22,446 nucleotides of DNA from Candidatus Uhrbacteria bacterium (GTDB lineage: Bacteria > Patescibacteriota > Patescibacteriia > 2-12-FULL-60-25): the NCBI GenBank assembly GCA_014728435.1, contig WJLP01000091.1, positions 1 through 22,446 of the forward strand, read 5' to 3'. The notes beneath the pieces were generated by a model. The model made no database searches and was not told where the DNA came from. It was given only the letters and a program-made list of their open reading frames with translations. Below are positions 13,583 through 20,832 of the stretch, piece by piece. Every line of letters begins with the position of its first letter. Positions within the stretch are counted from its first letter, which is position 1. The translations under genes and the position numbers were made by a program.

Positions 13583-14173
13583 ATGCAAGATGAAGATCTC
13601 CGGATTTGTCCATTTCAGCAATTGTCATTCAAACATGCTTGGTTTATAGTTCCCGCCTACTCCGAAATACCGGTATCCGAAACTCTAACCATGCAATATT
13701 TGTGTAGTGAGATCAAAATTCGCCGCAAAACCATCAAGCGATTGTGCCATGGAAGCTCTCCCGGAGATATACTTCACATCAAAGGCACTAAAAACAGAAT
13801 GTTGGTCTGCGTGGTTTTAGCACAAAGCCCCGCCCGTCTAACTTACAAAACCCTGTATCGCTACCTGATCAAATGCCTGCGCTCCACGGTTGATGATACT
13901 GCCATAATTGGCGACGGCTTCCGTATTCCTTCAAAATCCAAGCATCGCGATGACATCGAAAACGGCTTCGAGCTTCTTTGCCGCGCATTACGCAGAATCG
14001 GCTTTAGCGGAATCGTATACGAGCCTCCCGAATACCGCTTGTCCGCAAGCGATTGCCATGATTACGTCGATGAGCGCATAACAAATACGCGCATGATCAT
14101 CACGCCTTCCGGCAACATAGACTCCGGCCTAATGCCCGATCTGCAAAAGTTGCGCAAAAGTTCTTCAGACTAA
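13583..14173 (+). CDS. Unrecognised cytosolic protein
   Basis: 196 residues, no signal peptide and no membrane helix. The start at 13583 is fixed by the strongest Shine-Dalgarno site in the window (AAAGGAGG, 13568-13575, 7 nt before the ATG). An upstream ATG at 13544 in the same frame lacks one. The protein looks mixed alpha/beta: a basic helix (IKIRRKTIKRLC), a small beta region (GDILHIKGTKNRMLVCVVLAQ), helices rich in Lys/Arg (RYLIKCLRS) and a GDGFRIP loop before an FELLCRALRRIGFSGIVYE segment. Five cysteines are scattered without a metal-site pattern. I do not recognise the family. The basic surface could suit nucleic-acid binding, but this is a guess. It is divergent from prmC and ends at its own terminator. 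Confidence 0.7.
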   Translation: MQDEDLRICPFQQLSFKHAWFIVPAYSEIPVSETLTMQYLCSEIKIRRKTIKRLCHGSSPGDILHIKGTKNRMLVCVVLAQSPARLTYKTLYRYLIKCLRSTVDDTAIIGDGFRIPSKSKHRDDIENGFELLCRALRRIGFSGIVYEPPEYRLSASDCHDYVDERITNTRMIITPSGNIDSGLMPDLQKLRKSSSD

Positions 14174-14180
14174 CTCACAG

Positions 14181-14204
14181 CCTCCAGCTCCGGAGGTATT
14201 TTTT
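14181..14204 (+). terminator. Terminator of the gene at 13583
   Basis: CCTCC (14181-14185), 6-base loop, GGAGG (14192-14196), then TATTTTTT. The stem is short but the T-run is good. Confidence 0.65.
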
Positions 14205-14205
14205 A

Positions 14206-14214
14206 TGCTATAAT
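14206..14214 (+). promoter_or_regulatory. Extended -10 promoter giving a leaderless message for the gene at 14221
   Basis: TGC directly before a perfect TATAAT (14209-14214); the ATG follows at 14221, so the predicted start coincides with the start codon. No clear -35 element, as is usual for extended -10 promoters. Confidence 0.55.
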
Positions 14215-14220
14215 TAAGCC

Positions 14221-15441
14221 ATGAATCTGCGTGCCATTTTACGTGGCGATTTAAGTGGTGTAATCCGCTCTTTTTATGGTGCGCCGGCAAATCTGCAATG
14301 GCAAGTTTTCAATACCCCGGATGCTCTGGAAGATACAAAACAAATTCCCATCGAACTCCGGTATGCTCTGGCCTTGCATCCCTCGCGCCGCAATCTGCTA
14401 AGTGCACTGCTCAATCAGGGTCATGGCTTGGCGCTTGGCAAACAATCCGCCATCCCCGGCCACGTCACAGACGCGGTCCATCACATCTGCGCAGCCCACC
14501 ACGGCGCGCTCTATCCTTGGCTGGAAGATTTAACGCTAAAGCAAGCCAACCCCCGCTGGAGCGAATCGGATCATATTGAAGCGCAAGATATGGGCTTGGA
14601 TTTAAACCAACTTACCAAACTCATCACAGACCACGTCAACCACGGCGTTCAACTCAAACTCATACAATGCCCCGAATCATCACTTGACCCGAATGCGCAC
14701 TCGGCGATCCGCTCGATCGAAACTGATATTCGGCAAATCCATGCGCTTGAAACCACTCACCGTTTGGCTTGCGAACATTTAAGCCGCACGCGCGATTTCA
14801 ATTATCTATTCCTGCTTTCACTGGTTTTATTTGCTCCGATTGTTCACGTTCTGGAGATTCTATATCTGGGCCTGGGTAAATTTTTATCATTGCTCCTGCC
14901 CGCTCTATTCCATGAAAGTTTGCAGCAAACCAGGTCGTATGCACTGGGTGCGGCCTCTTGGCAAGTCTTCGGCTGCATTAAAGCCAAACTGCCCGAACTG
15001 GCCGTATTGCTAATCTCGGCCGCTGCCGTCAACTTGCTCTTATCCGCGAACTTGCCAATCTTGGCCGGCCTGTCATTCGCCATAGCCGCCTGCTCCGTAC
15101 TCTTTGGCAAAGAATTCAGGCGCCTAAAAAAAGCCAAACAAGTCCACCGAGCCTTGTCTCAAACGGGCAAAGTGCAAACCAGCTCCAAAACCGCGTGGCT
15201 CAAGCTCTACTACGGCCCGCTCTGGTGGATCCACGGAGCAAGTATCGCAATCGCAATATTGGCATCCGTCATGGTCTTTACCTACTTGAGCCCGGTCTTG
15301 GGCAATGGCTGGGTATTGGCGCTTTTGGCCATCTCTCCGTATTTGGCCTTTGAGGCACTGCTTATCATCTGGCGCCAATCGCTTAACCTGCGCTTCAGCT
15401 CAAGAGTCAAAAAGCTTCTTAATTCAGCGATTATTACCTAA
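14221..15441 (+). CDS. Polytopic membrane protein of unknown function
   Basis: 406 residues in two parts. Residues 1-190 are soluble and helical, with many His (HHICAAHHG, HVNHG) and no recognised domain. Residues 194-230 (one or two helices), 258-275, 278-295, 338-357 and 363-384 are hydrophobic, giving five or six membrane segments. Between about 297 and 330 lies a basic cytoplasmic-looking loop (GKEFRRLKKAKQVHR). No transporter, glycosyltransferase or protease motif is visible. The message appears leaderless. The following gene is signal peptidase I, separated by 81 bases with its own promoter, so a functional link is not implied. The family is not recognised; that it is a real membrane protein is well supported. 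Confidence 0.75.
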   Translation: MNLRAILRGDLSGVIRSFYGAPANLQWQVFNTPDALEDTKQIPIELRYALALHPSRRNLLSALLNQGHGLALGKQSAIPGHVTDAVHHICAAHHGALYPWLEDLTLKQANPRWSESDHIEAQDMGLDLNQLTKLITDHVNHGVQLKLIQCPESSLDPNAHSAIRSIETDIRQIHALETTHRLACEHLSRTRDFNYLFLLSLVLFAPIVHVLEILYLGLGKFLSLLLPALFHESLQQTRSYALGAASWQVFGCIKAKLPELAVLLISAAAVNLLLSANLPILAGLSFAIAACSVLFGKEFRRLKKAKQVHRALSQTGKVQTSSKTAWLKLYYGPLWWIHGASIAIAILASVMVFTYLSPVLGNGWVLALLAISPYLAFEALLIIWRQSLNLRFSSRVKKLLNSAIIT

Positions 15442-15460
15442 TTTAAGCGGTTTTCATCTC

Positions 15461-15489
15461 TAGACAAAGACTGTCAAATAAGTTAATAT
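15461..15489 (+). promoter_or_regulatory. Promoter of the signal peptidase gene
   Basis: TAGACA (15461-15466), 17-base spacer, TAATAT (15484-15489), start near 15496. An alternative, TTAATA (15483-15488) with TATATA (15506-15511), would start near 15518. Confidence 0.4.
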
Positions 15490-15522
15490 AAGCTTCTAGC
15501 GCAAGTATATAAGTAAACTATT

Positions 15523-16131
15523 ATGGGATTTTTCAATAAATCAAACAAACAAAGCACCGAACTTACCGGCGATACCCCAAAAGTGGCCCTGCATTTTTTC
15601 TTGGAGCTTATCCAAGTAGTGGCGATTTCGCTGGCAATTATCATACCGGTCAGATATTTCCTGATCCAGCCTTTTTATGTTAAAGGCGCGTCAATGGAGC
15701 CCAACTTTTTTGATCACGAATATTTAATTATCGACGAAATTTCCTACCGCTTTTCCGAACCCGAACGCGGCGACATCTTGGTTTTTCACTATCCCAATGA
15801 TCCTAAAAATTATTTTATCAAACGACTCGTGGGATTGCCCGGTGAAACCGTGGAAGTTGCCAACGGTCAAGTTAAAATCTATAACGATGAATATCCCAAC
15901 GGAATTGTTTTGGATGAAAGTCTGTATCTTTCCGATGAATACACCGCGCAAACTCGCCGCGACACGCTAAAAGCCGATGAATACTTTGTGCTTGGCGATA
16001 ACCGAGCCTCCAGTTTGGATTCGCGTTTCTTCGGACCCATCGATGAAGATGTTGTTGTGGGTAAAGTATGGGTACGCGGCTGGCCGTTGGATAGATGGAA
16101 GATATTCTCCACTCCCGATTACAATCTATAA
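15523..16131 (+). CDS. lepB: Signal peptidase I
   Basis: A 202-residue membrane serine protease that removes signal peptides from exported proteins. One N-terminal membrane anchor spans about residues 24-46. The catalytic serine is S57 in GASMEPN (55-61). The lysine general base is K100 in FIKRLVGLPGE (98-108). Box E, GDNRASSLDSRFFG, is at 158-171. This is the short S26A form with one anchor, as in Gram-positive bacteria. It would be the expected enzyme for the signal peptides of the three pilin-like proteins at 18515-22446, but that pairing is inference. HisRS starts 2 bases after its stop, so the two are probably cotranscribed and translationally coupled. Confidence 0.93.
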   Translation: MGFFNKSNKQSTELTGDTPKVALHFFLELIQVVAISLAIIIPVRYFLIQPFYVKGASMEPNFFDHEYLIIDEISYRFSEPERGDILVFHYPNDPKNYFIKRLVGLPGETVEVANGQVKIYNDEYPNGIVLDESLYLSDEYTAQTRRDTLKADEYFVLGDNRASSLDSRFFGPIDEDVVVGKVWVRGWPLDRWKIFSTPDYNL

Positions 16132-16133
16132 AT

Positions 16134-17489
16134 ATGACTACAACCAAAAAAACCGCTTCTAAAAAACCGGGTGACGCCCCGGCTAAAAAAACGCCCCAGC
16201 CTCTCTCCTCGGTCCGCGGCATGCGTGATATCCTGCCCGCCGATCAGCCTTATTGGCGCATGGCTTTCGAGGCCGCGCAAAAAATTTGCGACGCTTACAG
16301 CTTTGACCGCATCGAAACTCCTGTGCTCGAAGAGACTTCTCTTTTTGTGCGCGGTGTTGGCAAGCAAACCGACATTGTTGAAAAAGAGATGTACAGCTTT
16401 GAAACATCGGGCGGCGATAAAGTAACCATGCGCCCTGAAAATACGGCGGCCATTTGCCGCTCCTATATTCAACACGGCATGCTCAACCAGCCTCAACCGG
16501 TCAAGCTTTGGTATTGGAGCTCCATGTTTCGCCATGAACGTCCCCAGTCCGGACGCTATCGTGAATTCTGGCAATTCGGAGCCGAAATGCTCGGCGATGA
16601 GGACGCTGTCGTGGACGCGCAATTGGCTCTGGTATCTTGGAAATATCTGCAAAGCTTGGGCATCGATTCGGTTGTGCGCATCAACTCCATTGGTACGCCC
16701 GAAAGCCGCCTCAACTACCGCAATGCCCTTGTGGCCTATTTCCGCCCCAAACGCAGCCGCATGTCCGATGAAGATAAAAAACGCTTGCTCAAAAATCCGC
16801 TCCGGCTTTTGGATTCCAAGGACCCGCTCATAGCCGAAATGAAAATGGAAGCCCCGCAAATTGTCGACTGGCTGGACGAACCCTCTAAAAATCACTTCAT
16901 GCAAGTATTGGAATACCTCGACGAAGTGGGAGTGCCCTACCAGCTCGATCCTTTCTTGGTGCGCGGTTTGGATTATTACACCAGAACCGTATTTGAATTG
17001 TTCGAGACCAACGACGACCAAAGTCAAAACCAAAACGCTTTGGGCGGCGGCGGCCGCTATGACGGCTTAATGGAATTGCTGGGCGGTAAAGAAACTCCTG
17101 CGGCCGGCTTTAGCATGGGCATCGACCGCGTTGTCAGTTTGCTTAAAAGCCGTGAAGATATCACTCCCCCGAGTGAACAGACTGAAGTATTCGTAGCACA
17201 ACTTGGTGAAAGCGGACGTAAGCGCGCTTTGGCTTTATTTGAAGAACTGCGCGCCGCCGGCATAAAAGCCTCCGAATCCTTCTCCAAGAGTTCCATAAAA
17301 ACCCAGATGGACAATGCCAACCGTTTGGGAGCCAAATGGACGCTCATTATCGGCCAAAAAGAAGTTTTGGACGGTACGGTCATTATCCGCGACATGGACG
17401 CCGGAACGCAAGAAATCATAGACGCGCAAAAAATGATTCAAGAGCTTAAAAAGAAGATGATCCAAAAAAGCGCCGAAGCCGCCAACTGA
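16134..17489 (+). CDS. hisS: Histidine-tRNA ligase
   Basis: A 451-residue class II aminoacyl-tRNA synthetase charging tRNA-His. Motif 2 is FRHERPQSGRYREFWQ (132-147). The two histidine-binding signatures are LVRGLDYYTRTVFE (275-288) and GGGGRYDGL (304-312). Motif 3 is AAGFSMGIDRV (323-333). The C-terminal anticodon-binding domain is about 350-435 (EVFVAQLGE, SFSKSSIKTQMDNANRLGAKW). Residues 1-20 are a Lys/Thr/Pro-rich extension, possibly disordered. The chosen ATG (16134) is 2 bases after the lepB stop; an in-frame ATG at 16095 would overlap lepB by 37 bases and is less likely. HisZ, the paralogue in histidine biosynthesis, is excluded by the intact catalytic motifs and anticodon domain. Confidence 0.95.
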   Translation: MTTTKKTASKKPGDAPAKKTPQPLSSVRGMRDILPADQPYWRMAFEAAQKICDAYSFDRIETPVLEETSLFVRGVGKQTDIVEKEMYSFETSGGDKVTMRPENTAAICRSYIQHGMLNQPQPVKLWYWSSMFRHERPQSGRYREFWQFGAEMLGDEDAVVDAQLALVSWKYLQSLGIDSVVRINSIGTPESRLNYRNALVAYFRPKRSRMSDEDKKRLLKNPLRLLDSKDPLIAEMKMEAPQIVDWLDEPSKNHFMQVLEYLDEVGVPYQLDPFLVRGLDYYTRTVFELFETNDDQSQNQNALGGGGRYDGLMELLGGKETPAAGFSMGIDRVVSLLKSREDITPPSEQTEVFVAQLGESGRKRALALFEELRAAGIKASESFSKSSIKTQMDNANRLGAKWTLIIGQKEVLDGTVIIRDMDAGTQEIIDAQKMIQELKKKMIQKSAEAAN

Positions 17490-17527
17490 AATCCCTAAAC
17501 AAATCAAGATACAAATCCGATCAAACA

Positions 17528-17548
17528 CAATAGTTTGCTGTGCTATTG
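17528..17548. repeat. Hairpin after hisS
   Basis: CAATAG (17528-17533), 9-base loop, CTATTG (17543-17548). No T-run follows, so it is at best a weak terminator. The 200-base gap 17490-17689 otherwise holds a CCGGATCCGG palindrome (17586-17595) and the bS21 promoter and leader. Confidence 0.35.
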
Positions 17549-17601
17549 CAAGTTATGTGTCCACGGCACCCTGTCGTATGACCCGCCGGATCCGGTATCA
17601 T

Positions 17602-17630
17602 TTGACGTCCGCGCAGTATTGGGTTATTGT
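17602..17630 (+). promoter_or_regulatory. bS21 promoter
   Basis: TTGACG (17602-17607), 17-base spacer, TATTGT (17625-17630), predicted start about 17637. Confidence 0.55.
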
Positions 17631-17636
17631 GTGCTT

Positions 17637-17655
17637 GTATCCAAAACCCGGATAC
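17637..17655 (+). promoter_or_regulatory. Hairpin at the 5' end of the bS21 message
   Basis: GTATCC (17637-17642), loop AAAACCC, GGATAC (17650-17655). It begins at the predicted transcript start, so the message would open with a closed stem, a placement that stabilises mRNA or serves as a regulatory site. Confidence 0.4.
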
Positions 17656-17689
17656 CAATGTTTGATATTTTTTAGAAAGGAGTCACAAA

Positions 17690-17917
17690 ATGGTTGAAGT
17701 TAAGCGAAAAAAAGGCGAAACGTTTGAATCACTTTTGCGCAGATTTCAGCGCCGCCAGCAGCAAAGCGGTGTGATGCTCGAGATCCGCAAAAAACGTTTC
17801 CATAAGTCTGCCAAAAACAAGAATCAAGTTCGTGAAAGCGCTTTACGCCGTGAAAATAAAAAAGCGGAATATGATTACTTGTATAAAACCGGCCAGCTTA
17901 AAGATAATCGCAAATAA
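17690..17917 (+). CDS. rpsU: Small ribosomal subunit protein bS21
   Basis: A 75-residue, strongly basic protein near the anti-Shine-Dalgarno end of 16S rRNA on the small subunit. It begins VEVKRKKGETFESLLRRFQR, the usual bS21 N-terminal helix, followed by a basic middle and KAEYDYLYKTG near the end. It has one of the best Shine-Dalgarno sites in the window (GAAAGGAG, 17677-17684), in contrast to the near-leaderless genes around it. In bacteria bS21 helps initiation on Shine-Dalgarno mRNAs, so the strong site on its own gene is noteworthy. The leader hairpin at 17637-17655 may be regulatory. The next gene, a YqeY-domain protein, is a common bS21 neighbour in many bacteria. Confidence 0.92.
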   Translation: MVEVKRKKGETFESLLRRFQRRQQQSGVMLEIRKKRFHKSAKNKNQVRESALRRENKKAEYDYLYKTGQLKDNRK

Positions 17918-17937
17918 AATAATCAATCCAAATCATT

Positions 17938-17962
17938 AAGTCGAGCCCAGCTCGACTTTATG
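17938..17962 (+). terminator. Terminator-like hairpin after bS21
   Basis: AAGTCGAGC (17938-17946), loop CCA, GCTCGACTT (17950-17958): a perfect 9-pair stem. The T-tract after it is poor (TTTATGTT), so partial read-through into the YqeY gene is likely. Confidence 0.6.
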
Positions 17963-17966
17963 TTAC

Positions 17967-17972
17967 TATAAA
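17967..17972 (+). promoter_or_regulatory. -10 element of the YqeY gene
   Basis: TATAAA at 17967-17972, start near 17979, 6 nt before the ATG at 17985. No -35 element is clear. Confidence 0.35.
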
Positions 17973-17984
17973 GCAATCTTAACT

Positions 17985-18428
17985 ATGTCTATTAAAAGCG
18001 ACCTCAAACAAGAATTGGTAACAGCCATGAAAGCTAAGGATGAATTTTCCACCTCCATCCTGCGCATGTTAAACTCCTCCATCAAAAACAAGGAAATCGA
18101 TTTAGGGCACGAACTCTCCGACGATGAAGTCATGTCCGACATAAAGACCATGGTCAAGCAGGGTAAAGACGCCTTGGCTGATTTTCAAGCCGCCGGACGC
18201 GATGATTTGGCCGAAAAACAGCAAAAAGAACTGGCATTTTTAGAACGTTTTTTGCCCGAACAAATGTCCGATGAGCGTATCGAAGAATTGGTCCGCGAAG
18301 CAATCGCGCAAACCGGCGCGTCCGGTCCGTCCGACATGGGTAAAGTCATGGGAGCCGTGATGAAGCAAGCCGGCGGAGCGGCCGATGGAAATCGTGTCCG
18401 TGAAATTGTGCAAAAAATATTGCCATAA
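17985..18428 (+). CDS. GatB/YqeY-domain protein
   Basis: 147 residues, entirely a YqeY domain: an N-terminal helical bundle (SIKSDLKQELVTAMKAKDE, then SILRMLNSSIKNKEID), a central DALADFQAAGRDDLAEKQQKE segment and a C-terminal three-helix part (FLPEQMSDERIEELVREAI, GKVMGAVMKQ, GNRVREIVQKIL). The same fold is the tail domain of GatB, which contacts tRNA in the amidotransferase GatCAB, so a tRNA-linked role is suggested. The stand-alone protein has no established reaction. It follows bS21 as in many bacteria. There is no Shine-Dalgarno site and only a very short leader. The terminator at 18455-18486 closes it. Confidence 0.9.
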   Translation: MSIKSDLKQELVTAMKAKDEFSTSILRMLNSSIKNKEIDLGHELSDDEVMSDIKTMVKQGKDALADFQAAGRDDLAEKQQKELAFLERFLPEQMSDERIEELVREAIAQTGASGPSDMGKVMGAVMKQAGGAADGNRVREIVQKILP

Positions 18429-18450
18429 ATAATGCAATCAATTGTTAACT

Positions 18451-18461
18451 GTGCTATAATC
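18451..18461 (+). promoter_or_regulatory. Extended -10 promoter of the pilin-like operon
   Basis: TGTGCTATAAT with TG one base before a perfect TATAAT (18456-18461). The start would be near 18468, inside the terminator loop, and would leave a leader of about 47 nt. Confidence 0.4.
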
Positions 18462-18486
18462 CTCATATGGGGATTATAGTTTTTTA
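18455..18486 (+). terminator. Terminator of the YqeY gene, overlapping a -10 element
   Basis: CTATAATCC (18455-18463) pairs perfectly with GGATTATAG (18472-18480), followed by TTTTTT. The 5' arm itself contains an extended -10 (TGTGCTATAAT, 18451-18461), so the next operon's promoter seems to lie within the terminator. Confidence 0.7.
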
Positions 18487-18514
18487 AGCAATCCCCGCTA
18501 GCTTTCTTCTACCC

Positions 18515-20452
18515 ATGCAGAGGGAGGAATTTGTAACAAGATTTCAAAAGTTTTTTATTGCCAAACGGCTTCTCGCACCCGTTCTTGTTTTGTTTGTTTT
18601 ATTATTAGGCCTTTCTTTGGCTTGGCCCTCGTTTGCGCAAGTTCCGGCCGGCCAAGAAAACGTCAATGCTGTTGCCCAAGCCGCCGGAGTGGGCGAAACA
18701 ACCGACTTATTCACCATCATCGGCCGCATCATTAACATCGCGCTCGGCTTTGTGGGCGTGCTTTTGCTCATCATTTTGCTTTACTCGGGTTATGAATACA
18801 TGACAGCCGGAGGAGACGCGGAAAAAGTGCAAAATGCCACCAAACGAATAAGAAATGCCATCATCGGCCTCATCATCATCTTTTTATCTTTTGCCATCGT
18901 GAATTTTATTATGGGCATCTTTAGCCCCGGTGGAGGCGGAGGCTTCTTCCAGCCCTCGGGTTTTGGTTTTGGCGGGCCCGGCGGTTTTGGCCAATGGGGC
19001 AACTCAGGCTCCTTGGGTGAGGGAGTGATCGAATATCATTACCCCATGCGCGACCAAAAAGACGTACCCCGCAACACGGCAATTACAATCACTTTCAAAG
19101 AACAAATCGACCCCGCTTCATTTATCGGCAACTGGGATCCAAACGTATCTCCGCCTCCGTTTGAGCTAAACAACAATTTGGTCAAAATTCATCCGCAAGA
19201 CAATGCGTCGCAAAATTTATTACCCGATCAAGCGCGAGTCAGCGTTTCAGCCGATGGCCGCTCTGTCATTATCAAACCCAACGAACCGCTGGGCAATGCC
19301 AATTCCAACACATTCTACGAAGTCGTGCTCGAAGGCGGTTCAAACGGCATTTTAAACGCCACCGGAACACCGCTTTTCGTCGGGGATTTTGATAACGGCT
19401 ATTCCTGGAGTTTTGAAGTTTCCACCGAGATAGACAATACTCCTCCCAGAGTCACATCTCACATTCCTTACACTGCCGGCACTTACGCGCGCAACATCGT
19501 TGTACAAATCAACTTTAATGAACCCGTTTTGCCCATGAGCGCTTCCGGTTTTTACGATCCGGCCAACCAAGCCGCCAATTTCCAAAACATTACCGTGTCG
19601 GCGGATGCGGGCGGCGGTTCTGAACTCGTACCCGGTGAATACCGCATCAGCAACGGTTATCGCACGGTCGAATTCATTACCACGGATGAATGCGGCACCA
19701 ACTCCTGCTTAATCACCATGTATTGCTTGCCCGCCTCAAGCGCAATCGACGTCAACGTCAAGTCCGCGACATTAAGCGCCACTCCGCCTTTGGCCGCCGA
19801 GGTTGGTCCGTTCGGTTTTGACGGTATCGTGGACATGGCCGGCAATTCCTTAGACGGCAATGGTAACGGAGTTGCCGAGGGTCCGCCGCCCGGCGGCAAT
19901 GACAACGCTCTCTTTGCTTTTGCTACCAATGATGAAATCTTTTTAGACCCGCCGGTCATCACCTCTATCACGCCCGAAGTGCTCGAGGGTAATGTGGCCG
20001 TCGATACTCCGGCGCAAATCAACTTCGATTCGGTTTTACTAGGTTCAACCGTAAACTCCGGCAACATAACCATGGGCCGCGCCGGCCCGGCTGAAGACGC
20101 TATCGGCCCCAATACCTGGTATTACTACTCTTCACTCGATCACTTAAACGCCAACAACGACCCGGTAACCTTCGGCGAAGAACCTGTGGGTTCACGCGTC
20201 AGCGTCAGTCACCGCCCCTTTCTTCCATCTGAAACTCCGGCCGTCAATCAAGATCCCTGGTCCGTTATGAGCATTTATGCGCCCAACATTACTCAAGGGC
20301 TCATGAACGTCTATCAAAACTGCTTTAATCCGGCCGCTTCAGACCTCGACGGCGACGGCATTCCCTTCTCCGGCGGCCCGAGTAATCCCAATTTATGCAA
20401 CGAAACACCGGAAAATGTTGACTGCGAAAATTCTCCAACTTGGAAACCCTGA
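18515..20452 (+). CDS. Pilin-module surface protein with Ig-like ectodomains
   Basis: 645 residues. A signal peptide spans about 1-41 (cleavage after SFA). The pilin-like two-helix module is at about 65-136 (LLIILLYSGYEYMTAGGDAEKV, then RIRNAIIGLIIIFLSFAIVNF). A Gly/Phe-rich linker (138-168) leads into a large ectodomain of about 470 residues. There, TAITITFKEQIDPASF, NIVVQINFNEPVLPMSASG and PAQINFDSVL each open a repeat of the SbsA/Big_5 Ig-like kind, so about three such domains are likely. The end has a DLDGDGIPF calcium-type loop. The module matches the type IV secretion pilin (VirB2-like) family common in CPR genomes. No ATPase or channel gene is nearby. The ATG at 18515 gives the only sensible signal peptide; an AGGGAGGA just inside the gene is not matched by a later start codon. 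Gene 1 of a tight operon. Confidence 0.82.
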   Translation: MQREEFVTRFQKFFIAKRLLAPVLVLFVLLLGLSLAWPSFAQVPAGQENVNAVAQAAGVGETTDLFTIIGRIINIALGFVGVLLLIILLYSGYEYMTAGGDAEKVQNATKRIRNAIIGLIIIFLSFAIVNFIMGIFSPGGGGGFFQPSGFGFGGPGGFGQWGNSGSLGEGVIEYHYPMRDQKDVPRNTAITITFKEQIDPASFIGNWDPNVSPPPFELNNNLVKIHPQDNASQNLLPDQARVSVSADGRSVIIKPNEPLGNANSNTFYEVVLEGGSNGILNATGTPLFVGDFDNGYSWSFEVSTEIDNTPPRVTSHIPYTAGTYARNIVVQINFNEPVLPMSASGFYDPANQAANFQNITVSADAGGGSELVPGEYRISNGYRTVEFITTDECGTNSCLITMYCLPASSAIDVNVKSATLSATPPLAAEVGPFGFDGIVDMAGNSLDGNGNGVAEGPPPGGNDNALFAFATNDEIFLDPPVITSITPEVLEGNVAVDTPAQINFDSVLLGSTVNSGNITMGRAGPAEDAIGPNTWYYYSSLDHLNANNDPVTFGEEPVGSRVSVSHRPFLPSETPAVNQDPWSVMSIYAPNITQGLMNVYQNCFNPAASDLDGDGIPFSGGPSNPNLCNETPENVDCENSPTWKP

Positions 20453-20453
20453 T

Positions 20454-20828
20454 ATGAAACCAATCATCCGCAAAACCGGCGCTTTCATCTTGTGCTTGCT
20501 CATAGCCGTGTGTTTTGCATTGCCCGCTTATGCCGGCCCCATCGACATAGGGCAAGAAGCATTATCCGATTGGCTCAATCTAACCGAAAAAGATCCGCGC
20601 TTAATCGCGGCCGAACTTATAAACGTCATTATCGGCTTCCTGTCGCTCATCTTTGTCATCCTCATCCTGCATGCCGGATTCTTGTTTATGATCTCGGGCG
20701 GCAATAAAGAAAAAACCGATTATGCCAAGCGCGCCATCGGTAATGCCATTATCGGATTAATCATTGTTCTTTCGGCCTGGGCCATAACCACTTTCTCTAT
20801 CGATGCCATAATCAACGCTCTAAAATAA
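20454..20828 (+). CDS. Minimal VirB2-like pilin
   Basis: 124 residues, no ectodomain. A signal peptide of about 27 residues (ending AYA), a short amphipathic stretch (DPRLIAAELINV), hydrophobic helix 1 (about 56-79), the loop ISGGNKEKTDYAKRAI and helix 2 (about 94-120). The loop, with SGGN/AGGD followed by K and then AK-x-x-I-x-NAIIGLII, is shared with both neighbours, so the three are paralogues. This size and layout are those of VirB2/TrbC pilins that build conjugative or type IV secretion filaments, and it is the best candidate here for a bulk subunit. It starts 1 base after the previous stop. The longer frame from 20415 would overlap the upstream gene and is less likely. Confidence 0.82.
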   Translation: MKPIIRKTGAFILCLLIAVCFALPAYAGPIDIGQEALSDWLNLTEKDPRLIAAELINVIIGFLSLIFVILILHAGFLFMISGGNKEKTDYAKRAIGNAIIGLIIVLSAWAITTFSIDAIINALK

Positions 20829-20832
20829 CTGC

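Noticed and set aside
16095..16133. Upstream ATG for hisS
   Set aside because: It would overlap lepB by 37 bases and add 13 residues not seen in HisRS. The ATG at 16134 couples neatly to the lepB stop.
18515..18560. AGGGAGGA at 18521-18528 as the true Shine-Dalgarno site of the first pilin-like gene
   Set aside because: No in-frame ATG, GTG or TTG follows at 5-10 bases, and the ATG at 18515 yields a normal signal peptide.
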